This document shows, piece after piece, positions 47,401 to 56,139 of a DNA stretch of 64,000 bases. How positions within the stretch are numbered: the first letter of the stretch is position 1; every line of letters begins with the position of its first letter. The stretch is from Acanthaster planci (lineage: Eukaryota > Echinodermata > Asteroidea > Valvatida > Acanthasteridae), in assembly GCF_001949145.1 (NCBI RefSeq), contig NW_019091362.1, positions 5,165,831-5,229,830 of the forward strand. Direction: 5' to 3'. The notes below the pieces were generated by a model. It made no database searches. It saw only the letters and a list, made by a program, of their open reading frames with translations, and was not told the DNA's origin. Both the position numbers and the translations under genes were made by a program.

Positions 47401-50400
47401 ACGTATCCGCAAGGCCAATGAAATCTTCAAGAACAAGACGGTCCCCCAAGACATCGGCTACAACATAAGTGTTATTTAGCGCCCCCCCCGTCCAACGTGT
47501 CCCCTATACCTACGGACTCCCAACCTTCAGTGCCACATGGGTCCCCTATACCTGGCACTCTCTCCAGCACCCCAACACGAGCCAGTGAGCAGCCACAGCA
47601 GCTCTCAACACAGTTCCTGCCTTCACGCCCCAGTACCCAGATAGCTTGGATTCCAATTGCCATGCCTCAGTGATCACCCACAGCATTTAAGCAGCAGCAC
47701 AGTTAGATTGCATCAGTCCTGAAGACGGACAGGGCACTCACTGTCCGAAACGTCGAGTAACCGGTTCTTTTCAGAACCACGCATACTCAAAAGGATATTT
47801 TCCACATGGTGTATCCGGAAACCCTCTACATGTACCTGTTCGAACGAGTTCAAGCTGTTCACCCAAATTTTGCTTACATAATACATTTGAAAACTGTACT
47901 GTCTACTCTACCGGCATTCTATATAGCTGAATCTACACGTACAGAAATATAAAATATCAAAGTATATTAAACTAGTGCTCCATGTACATGTGGGTGCAAA
48001 GGTTCGGGTTCAGTTCAGACAGGGTTAAGTTTTTTATGCTGAACTTCGGTTCCGACAAGTACACATAATGCACATTGAAACACCACCTAGGCATAGGCCT
48101 AGATGGAACAAATAAAAACATTGACGTCAAGCAACCACATTACGGTGGGAGAATCCAACTTGCAAAGGCCTTATCAGCTACTTAGAGAAAACAAGTTTAA
48201 TAAAGATATGACAAATAAATAATCCTGTTTCTCTCCGTCTTCACAAACACCTCAGAACAACTTTTTTTTCCCATTATAACGCTCAAGTTTACATGTTCTC
48301 CAAAGTTCACTTGCAACATGCATGTGAATCTGTTAATTTCACAAGTTCTCTTTGTTTTTGCTGTCACTGAGGTGAAAACACGAGCGGAAAGCACTGCTTC
48401 CCGCATGGAAAAGATTGCGTGATGGAGTGTGGCAGCCAGTCTATTCATCTCGTGGGGGCCGTATGTGTACGTGACCTCACACATCGGAAAAAAATCGACG
48501 ATGAAAGATTTCTTCAAGTTAATTCACAGAACTCAGTGCCTTGTCTGTATGTTTTCTGTGTTCGTGAGTTTAATTTTAGGTTGTTTTTGCTAGTAGTTGA
48601 AGTGAGCATTTTTCCTCAAACTTTCCTGCCGTAGCGCGCCGAGGTTTATCCGCGCCCGGGCACTTGCATCTCGATGCATCGACAATTACCAGAACGATGT
48701 CTACAGACTTGTGTACCGCTTTGAAATAAACTTGAAGAGGATGAGAATTAAACCAAATGCTAGTCCAACCATATGTAATTCACCACGGACAACGCAGGCG
48801 ACAATAATTTTGTGAATGCCATAGTTTTCTATACAGGCTTACATGTATAAACTCTTCTTTCGACCATTTTTTTGAAGAGGCTAGTGCTTGTAATACACTC
48901 GAACACAGACGGGGCGAAGTGGAAATAGGCGAAGTGGTTAGGGGCGACGTGGAAATGGGGCAAAGTGACTGCAAAGCAGTACGTGTGAACAACCACATGT
49001 GCCGAGTGCCGGTGCAGCACAACTCTTTATCTATTTTTCATTGTGTTTGCTTTTTTATCACGTTTTTCTTGCATGCATTCCTGGAGTTATCAATGTCTTG
49101 CCATATTGAAGTCGAATATCCGAACCGACCAGTTTAGTTCGGTTCGGTTCCAAAGTGCCATATTCGATGATTTTTGGTTTGGTTCGGTGGTTCGGCTGCA
49201 GCACTATCTTAAACATTTTGGTGCTGATATAGCTGTACATTGAGGACTCTAGAAGTGACACAATAGGCTTTGGTGATAAATGAACAAATCTTCATTAGCC
49301 TAAATACCTGAAACACATCAAAATATGTGCTCATAAAAAATGCCAGGAGAAAAAACCAAAAAACCAAGAGAACGTTTAAAAGTAACAATGACAAGTAATG
49401 ACCAAAAACAGAGAGTATTATTGCATATATCCTTGAAGCCTCTACAGGTCCAAAATTTGGGATAAAAATCATTGCACATCAAGACAAAATCTAGAGAAGT
49501 CGCTCAAACAATAACTGCTTGGCATTAAATACATAATGGCAAATCTACATATCACCTCCTCCAAATTTACGCCAAATACAAGTATTACCTGTATTTGTTG
49601 TAAATTGAGGAGCGACAGGTGTCTACTTCGGTAGTATCATACTAATATCAGCCAGAAAGGGAGGTTGTTGTTACTGTGCTCAGAAAGCACACTCTCATTC
49701 GCAAATGTACTCCATGCGGAGAAAGACCAGTAATCAGGGTATTCCAGACATGCCAGAAAAAATCAACAGTGCAACATGTATTCAAAGCTGGCATGCCATC
49801 AGCCCTGAAGATTTACACAGCGCATACCAATATAGAGGGATTTCACATTAGCGCCGTCTGTGCATATCAGCATCGAAACCGAGGCTCTCTGTGTTAAACT
49901 TCGTCACGCGCGCCCGCTGAGTCGACACACTACATGCAGTAGTCCAACCATATGTAATTCACCACGGACAACGCAGGCGACAATAATTTTGTAAATGCCA
50001 CAGTTTTCTATACAGGCTTACATGTATGAACTCCTCTTTCGACCATTTTTTGAAGAGGCTAGTGCTTGTAACACACTCGAGCACAGACGGGGCGAAGTGG
50101 AAATGAGGCGAAGTGGAGATGGGGCGATGGGGTATGTTTTAATGTTTAATAGTTTATAGTTTGTGATGTTTTAAACTTTGTAAATCATGTTCAATTCAGC
50201 TGACGCTGCGAGGCATGATTATTAATAAACCAATTTGAATGAATGAATGAATGAATGAAATGCAGTAACCGGTGCTTAAGGGTGACACCACTTCAGTTTA
50301 AACCACGCCCACTGCACATGCAGATACATGACCATCGTTGGTATGTTAGTTTGTGGTGAATTGCAGTTAATCTTTCTTTTGATTTGACATGTAGAGTCAC

Positions 50401-51944
50401 CCTGAAAGACTCTTCCACAAAAATTTGCAGCCTGGAAAGTCTGAATTTAACATACATGTACTTTTATGTATTTGTGTCTTGACTCCTTACTTCAATCGTC
50501 TGATCGTATTAAGAATTGAACCTGACACATACAGCCTCGTTTTCAAATGCGGAAGTGCGCAGATCGATGTTAAAAGTGTCATATTGGGATCCCTCTATTG
50601 CACAAACTACACGTAGTAAACACATCCCTGGTGATTACATTCCAAACAGGCCCTTAAATGACCTTATTAAGCCCTACCATGTTTGCGACTCAGGTAGCGC
50701 AGTATGGCACCTGTCTGAACTAGTTGGAAATCACCATCCCAAAAAGCTGGCATCTGACCAAATGCCTGAAAGGAAACCACAATAAATCAAACCTTCAGCA
50801 TGAAAAGTCTGCTGCCCGGCAAAGGACATAGTAAAGCAAAATGTTTGCATTATGAATTGTGTCAAAAACAAGACAAAAACAAAATGACATAAGGCACACA
50901 ACAAGAAGTATTTTTACAAAAAGGGAGATCTTTGGATAGCACTTAGAAAGTAATGCATGAGCGGGCCCTATTCTACAGATGCTCCAGGCATCATGAGATG
51001 TCATCAGAGCTGTCGCAGCCAGCCGAAGGTGAGTTGGTACTGTTGATCTACACAGGGCTATTCAGTATTCTGGCATGAATACAACATTCCTGGTCAATGA
51101 AGGGACAGACTCATGGAATCTGTGGGACATTTTGACCAGTTGAACTGACATAGAGAGTGATGCAACATGAGAGAAAACGACCATGGAAAGCCATACATTG
51201 TACTCTGAAAAGCTTTGACTGATGTATATGGGAGCACTTGCAAATTCTGAATTGGAAATGCACAAGTGTAAATGATATGCTGCTTCTAAATGGGTTGACT
51301 TTGATGAAGATTTCTAAAAACTCAGCTTTCAAGGTTTGAGCCATTTGGCAAATGGATACACATGACAGCAATCTATAACGTGCACCTGAAGTCTGAATAG
51401 TTGGGATTAAAGGTAAAGTTAAGCTTGATGTCATCAGTGCACGAAAATGAATCTAAGCAATTTGTTGTATTTGAACAACGTTTACATCCTTTAAATGTAA
51501 ACTTCTATATAGGGCAAATGTATATTTACACCAAAGCTGCTCCATATGTCCCAAGTTTCCTGTATATACATGCAAGGTGGTCATGATTCTTCAAACTACA
51601 TGTACATGTAGTTTTCCTGCAGTGTTGAAATAATGCATGCACTTTTTAATCAAGAATGTGTGGCTTTAAGTTTAAAATCTTTCAAACTTCTGTAATGCAC
51701 CCGAAATACATAAGGTAAAACCAGTTACATTTTATGTATGAAAAGGGAAGACTATACCAATACATGTAGACATACATTGTACAATCTAATCAAGTACCCG
51801 TAACTGGAAAAAGCAGTCTAAAAAGGATCGTTTTTACCAAATTCAGAGTGGGTTTCATAGCTGGCCAGTCTTTCTTGTCAATGACATCATCGGTGAATGC
51901 AATACCCTGGTCATGCAGCAGCAGTCGGATCAGCTGGGCCTTGC
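41414..51944 (-). CDS. GSTP1: Pi-class glutathione S-transferase, copy B (first exon not found)
   Basis: Glutathione-conjugating cytosolic enzyme, paralogue of copy A. Exons on the minus strand, 5' to 3': 51944-51838, 50765-50678, 43085-42982, 42622-42560, 42135-42085 and 41602-41414 (stop included). All junctions are GT-AG, phases fit and no stop interrupts. Visible signatures: KAQLIRLLLHDQG, FGQMPAF with cis-Pro, QTGAILRYLSRKHG in the glutathione site, TYGSNDTEASLIDMAYDG, KEKFLAEMVPNVILP, EGFLVGDK, and the S-x-x-D capping box in ISFADYHL, ending in FLASDL. The exon that should carry Met and the catalytic Tyr lies upstream of 51,944 and was not found. The 7.6 kb intron between exons 50678 and 43085 holds a Penelope-like element with a nested hAT. 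Differences from copy A are mostly conservative, so both look under constraint. Activity is inferred from family membership. Confidence 0.9.
44389..46244. mobile_element. Non-autonomous hAT-like DNA transposon
   Basis: Flanked by a perfect 8-bp direct repeat AAGTTTAT (44,381-44,388 and 46,245-46,252). The ends are inverted: CAGGCCTCGATCTT at the left and AAGATCGAGGCCTG at the right. An 8-bp duplication with ends beginning CAG is the hAT hallmark. Both inner ends also share GGCCTTG/CAAGGCC-like words. No transposase coding is visible in 1,856 bp, so it must have moved in trans. It splits the Penelope RT. Confidence 0.9.
44589..44777. mobile_element. Fold-back MITE nested in hAT-like element
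   Basis: 189 bp with inverted arms of about 50 bp starting GGCTGCGTTC at each end and sharing TACTC and CCGAGT blocks. It is flanked by TTG on both sides, a possible 3-bp target duplication. Superfamily not assigned (3-bp duplications are usual for Harbinger types). Confidence 0.65.
47719..47753 (+). ncRNA. Hammerhead-like ribozyme motif in Penelope terminal segment
   Basis: CTGAAGA (47,719-47,725), one C, a 6-bp stem GGACAG/CTGTCC (47,727-47,732 with 47,741-47,746) around an 8-nt loop, GAAA (47,747-47,750) and CGTC. This fits the hammerhead core order CUGANGA, stem II, GAAA, NUH, with stem III reduced to almost nothing. Hammerhead motifs, including small-stem III forms, are known in Penelope-like elements. 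The unpaired C before stem II is atypical. Related motifs with NUH of GTA (16,667-16,669) and ATA (12.5 kb, minus) occur in this window. Confidence 0.45.
48762..48960. repeat. Direct repeat of about 200 bp, copy 1
   Basis: Shares about 95% by eye with 49,941-50,132. It starts AGTCCAACCATATGTAATTC and ends in a short tandem of GGCGAAGTGGAAAT-like 14-mers. Confidence 0.85.
49838..49905 (-). repeat. SINE 3'-body fragment
   Basis: Nearly identical to 24,661-24,729, the tail of the tRNA-derived SINE at 24.65-24.86 kb, without the tRNA-like head. Confidence 0.65.
49941..50132. repeat. Direct repeat of about 200 bp, copy 2
   Basis: Second copy of 48,762-48,960, about 1.0 kb downstream, with a different number of GGCGAAGTGG units at its end. 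Confidence 0.85.
50140..50262 (+). mobile_element. Possible LINE 3' end with TGAA tail
   Basis: ATTATTAATAAACC is followed by GAATGAATGAATGAATGAA. Simple 4-bp tails after an AATAAA-like signal are common at 3' ends of 5'-truncated LINEs. No coding part is present. Confidence 0.4.
51593..51614. repeat. Perfect 22-bp palindrome
   Basis: Eleven-bp arms reading AAACTACATGT and ACATGTAGTTT without spacer. The corresponding GST A intron (near 21,075) lacks the ACATGTACATGTA core. Confidence 0.85.
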
Positions 51945-52059
51945 CTGACATACAAAGCCAGGTACGTGAAAAGTATGGTGGAAGAAAATGACAAAAAACT
52001 ATTACTCCAAAACGTGCAAACATAAATGCCCTTCATGCCCTTACACATGTACCATAAAA

Positions 52060-52170
52060 ATGAATTGACCAAGGTCACTCTGCCCCTACCAGGATTCGAA
52101 CCCCTTACCCATGATCAGAAGCTACAACTTGAAAGCCTATCCACTTACATGTAGCCAGATGTCCCTATCA
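52060..52170 (-). mobile_element. tRNA-derived SINE head
   Basis: On the minus strand B box GGTTCGAATCC (52,092-52,102) is preceded by GTAGCTTCTGATCAT, shared with the SINE at 57.5 kb. The A box reads TGGCTA then CATGTA then AGTGG, so a hexamer interrupts it. Confidence 0.7.
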
Positions 52171-52299
52171 ATCAGTTATTATCCTATTTCTGTTGGCATG
52201 ATGGCATGACTGAGGTGTAAATAACGTCCAGCACTGAGACTAAACTGAAATTTCAAAGTCAAACCAAAAATGGCAAAACCACATGTAAAAGGTAAACAA

Positions 52300-52745
52300 G
52301 TACATGTGTACTGCTTCAAGTAGGTGGGCATGATTCTCCAAATAAGCCTTTTGCGAGTAAACTTGGGCCAAAATCTGAGACACTGAGTTCTTTAAATTCA
52401 CATGAACATAACAAGTTGAATTCTCCATACTAAAACCACTGTTGCTATACCTCATGATTCGGGGCAAGCTTGTACTTAGTTGACACCTTGCAACAATACA
52501 CTGTTCTCAATGGATAAGAAGAGCACAAAGGAACCAGTCCATTCCAGAGATGGTGGTCGCTATGCGAAGGCTTGCCCCAAATCACGAGGTATAGTAACAA
52601 TGTCTTTAGTCCGGGGATTCAACTTGTTATGTTTATGTGCAATCAGATAACTCAGTGTAGTACCAGATTTCATTCAAATTTAATTCGCAAATGGTTTATT
52701 GGTTCTGAGAACTGTTCAGGTGAAAAGTACATGTAAACATGCATG
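52300..52745. repeat. Long imperfect inverted repeat (arms about 130-170 bp)
   Basis: The left arm (about 52,300-52,475) and right arm (about 52,560-52,745) are complementary with scattered mismatches: for example CTATACCTCATGATTCGGGG at 52,445 against CCCCAAATCACGAGGTATAG at 52,572, and AACATAACAAGTTGAATTC against GATTCAACTTGTTATGTTT. A loop of about 85 nt separates them. Confidence 0.85.
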
Positions 52746-54640
52746 TATAGGTAAGTTGTCCACACACATCAAAACATACCTTTAATGTTGAAATATAGCA
52801 CTCTGTACTGTGACACTGCAAAAAACAAGTTTATGAGAGTCCAATTTCAATTCAATTTATTTCCTCCTAATCATGCTAATGGCAAAATATCAGAACTAAC
52901 AGCGTATGAGATAACAGGCTTCTAGAGGTGGCAAAACTTAAAAGCAGTGCTTGTGGCAGGCATGCCATTTACAAGAAACAAACAAGACAATTTACAAAAG
53001 AAACAACAAAATACAAACACTTTAATTTCTGTTTGATCATGTTACACGATGTTGATTACATATATGTACAGTACATGTATGCCAAAGTTGACTTTTGCCA
53101 ACTTAATGGCCAGAGGAGGTGTTGCCAAGGGATAATTATGACTGACATTACTGCGAAAGCAGTTTACTACCATGCACAAAAAAGAAATGTGTCCCCTTTA
53201 AATGAAACAGCAACCACCGTACATTCCCTATCGCTCAGCCTCTTTGACAGGCAGAAGCTTCATACAATACATGTAGGCCTGGTTTTAGGGTAGGCCCGAC
53301 ACCCCTTAGGAGTAGGGGGTGAAATATACATGTACCTGTACATGTATATTCTGTGTGACTCACAGTTGTGGGAGTACAATCCCCCTCCCCCCAAAAGAGG
53401 GACTCCCCCCCTCCCTTAGCAATAGTACACGTACCAGCACGCTGTATAGCTAACCTACTCCATACTTGTACCCCATGACCCCCAGAACTAACGTACGTGA
53501 TCACTGATACGTTGTCTGTCATGTCTGTAGGGTTCGACTTCCGCCGCGCCCCTGCTGGCCATGGAAGCGCGGTGGACATCAATGCCACAGTTCTAGGGGT
53601 ATGGCTGTAGCCTATAGGTACACTGGCACACACGAAAACGCAGTATTCATGGTGCTGGCGATAACATACTGTAGAAAAAACCTCGGAAACAAAATAAGGA
53701 GAAAGGCTTACTCTTAAGTGTTTGCGTCCAATGCGTGGTCCAGTCCTACTCCATCGAGCTCCTGCACCGGCCGGCACCATGTACATGTATGTACTGCTGT
53801 GTACCGTATGCACTCTACGTCATATCTTCACGTGTGTGTGCACGTGTGTATGCTGGGTCATTGGAGTTCAGCAATAGGCCTAATGAATAATTCATGTTTT
53901 TTGATCACCCATACCTATGTGAAGAAAATCCGCGGTTCATGTATTTTGACACTATAACTATAAGGGCCATTCGCAAAAAAAAAAATTCGAGATACTATCT
54001 CGCCGCGGGAAAAAAAATTCGAGGCTGGCAGGCTTGGCATGGCCGGCGGCAACGCTTACCACCTTTATCTAGTCTATAGGGGGCGCTGTCTTTGTTAACA
54101 GGGAATTCCCATGACGTACACATGTAGGCCGGTGATGAGCAACAATTCCATTCATTGTGTTTATTAATAAGTACTGAACGAGGAGATGGGATTGTCATTT
54201 TCATACAAGTGCATCATCTAACGAGTCGTGAGTTGACTTGAAAAGATCAACTTGTTTTGTTGTTCATTGGCCTTGTAAAGGAATAGGGCCCTATTAAAGT
54301 GAATGCTCGGTGCGTGCATCATGACCATGCATATGACCATGATGCAGCTTGCAAGTTACAGCTGTTTTACCATGGCCTAAGTTACATCATGGAGAAAATT
54401 TCTCCATGGTTACATCATGGAAGAAGGATGTCCCCTCTTCCTCCATGCTGACATGTAGTACACGAAGTTTACTAGTAGTAGGCCTAGTACTAGTCATGCT
54501 AGTAGGAGGCCAGGCAGTAGTAAGAAGTACATGTAGAAGACCCCTAGTCCTAGTACTTTGTGGTAGACTACATCAAATACCATTGTAATATTAATACTTG
54601 TCACGGTAACTGTGTCATCACGGACCATCTGGGATTCATG
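52746..54640. other. Upstream of GST B; no exon recognised
   Basis: 52,745-53,160 matches the duplicated segment at 25,085-25,290, so it belongs to the GST duplication. A GC-richer stretch at 53,380-53,780 could hold the GST B promoter or first exon but neither was identified. A 28-nt palindrome with 13-bp perfect arms (AATATACATGTAC) lies at 53,323-53,350. Confidence 0.4.
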
Positions 54641-54654
54641 GTTTTTTTGGCATT

Positions 54655-55295
54655 AGAAATAAACCTTTTCGACATTTGCTGTGCATTATGGGTTTGGATG
54701 ATAAACAAGCGATGCATTTTATGCACAACCTTATGGGGGAGATGAACCAGTCAGAAATCAATTTAAAGTTTTCTATATTTTTTACATTATCAGATTATAC
54801 AAGAACCAGTTTCAAGTAAGTTTTTAAATGTTTGTAAGAAGAAGAATTCATCCTAAATTGTCTTTTTTAAAGGGCACACGACAGTCTATAGTCTGAAAAT
54901 GAATGTGAGTGGTCACTACGGATCGATAAATGAGCTACAACAAGTCTTGAATTTGATTGGACAGTACCAGGCATTGGTATTCACGATCTTAGTCAAAGTA
55001 GTCCATGCCAGAAAGTGAGGTTGTTGGAAGGGATTCTCCCAATTTTCCTTTTCTTCCCAGCTTTAACTTCAAAGTTTGTAAATATCTTTGTCTCAAACCA
55101 ATAATGCAACACTGTGTCAGAAGAAGATGGCTTGAAATGGAGCGTGAAATGAAATGGAGACAGATTAACGTTGTGCAGGTACACTTCTCCCATAGGGTTG
55201 TGCATAAAATGCATTGCATATTTGTCAAATCCTTAATGCATTGCAAACATTGAAAAGGTTTATTGTTCATTAGTTGCGACACCAATTAGGTCTAT
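54655..55295. repeat. Inverted repeat pair with about 430-bp spacer
   Basis: The left arm 54,655-54,755 and right arm 55,182-55,295 are complementary over about 100 bp: AATAAACCTTTTCGACATTT against AATGTTTGCAATG-type sequence and the near-perfect ATGCATTTTATGCACAACC against GGTTGTGCATAAAATGCAT. Probably a fold-back element. Confidence 0.8.
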
Positions 55296-56139
55296 TACAG
55301 TAACTGGCCTAGCCCTTCATCAGCACTTTACATCCAGATAAGGATCTTAAAAACTAAATTGTATAAAAAGCAGTAGGCCTAAAAATGTCATTACTTTCTT
55401 TTAAATTCAAACTGGAAAGAGTTCCACATATGGACAACAGTTGCCCCTGTGCACAGACCTATGAAGTGTTTCTGAGTAACTTCAGAATTTCTCTAAGCTA
55501 AATTTCACTTTTTTGCACATGTCACTTTCTGATGGCTGTTATAACATTTTAACAACTTATTAACCCTCCTTTAGTTTTACAGCACAAATATGCTTAAGTG
55601 CCCAAGGTCACTCTCTTGCATGTTGGTGCAGTGCACAACACGACACAGCTGTGCTCCTTTGAGGTGTTTACCAAGTGACCCAAAGAGTGACTTCAGCATA
55701 GGAGGGTTAAGGGAAATTTAGTGTTGTCCGTGTATGGAACACCTTCCATTAAAATTTTTTATCAAACATGTTGAATTGGCTGTATGTCATTTTAACCATG
55801 ATCATGATAATATATGCGACTTCCCAATTCCATAGTTATGGCATTGCACAATTATCATCACCAGTCTGTAATGGTTCAAGTTTCCACACTAGTATTGCGA
55901 TAGTCCAATTGGTACACACACAGCTCTGCAAACCCACTAGCTTGCCGGGATTGAGTCCACTCTACATGTAAATGCAACTTTTTTTTTTCATTTTTTTCTT
56001 CCTTTAGTTTCTGTATCTTCTCAATCAGATTGCATATTTACTTTCTATGTGTTTTTTTCTTTGTGAAATTTTTGGTAGATTCATCCCAAGAAGCAAGATT
56101 TCGACTCTGCCTCCTTTACATTGATTAATTTAATTAATT

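Larger units (their letters stand above)
43210..47812 (+). mobile_element. Penelope-like element, interrupted by a hAT-like transposon
   Basis: Plus-strand retroelement in a GST B intron, opposite to the gene. The N-terminal region has KYECLSTKRSRFINNL (near 43,220) and VVNLSQRKLTETETKVLALSL (43,733-43,795). The RT shows QPKIHKPDTPLRPIVASRGG and AKHLAKILYPLVGNTEHPIKN (44,230-44,370), is split by the insertion at 44,389-46,244, then continues with LQPNDIMVSFDVVSLFTNVPT (46,266-46,328), SGTSMESPISPVLADIFMEQFE and an intact YVDD at 46,611-46,622. The GIY-YIG endonuclease follows (47,213-47,479) with CRQVYIGETVRDLTTRLNEHR and SSIVKHSHETDH. It ends with a terminal segment at 47,719-47,812 including a hammerhead-like motif. 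Several frameshifts make it inactive. Better preserved than the relative at 15.1-16.6 kb. Confidence 0.88.

Noticed and set aside
53474-53522. Candidate first exon of GST B (MTDNVSVITYVSSGG on the minus strand)
   Set aside because: The Tyr spacing is suggestive and the phase would fit, but the donor GTCATG is poor, the usual F-x-x-R-G is absent and no equivalent was found for copy A.
53660-53700. Second candidate first exon of GST B ending CGA-G on the minus strand
   Set aside because: No start codon in frame and a weak GTTTTT donor.
53235-53813. Minus-strand open stretch of 192 codons
   Set aside because: No recognisable domain; GC-rich upstream sequence with low-complexity parts.
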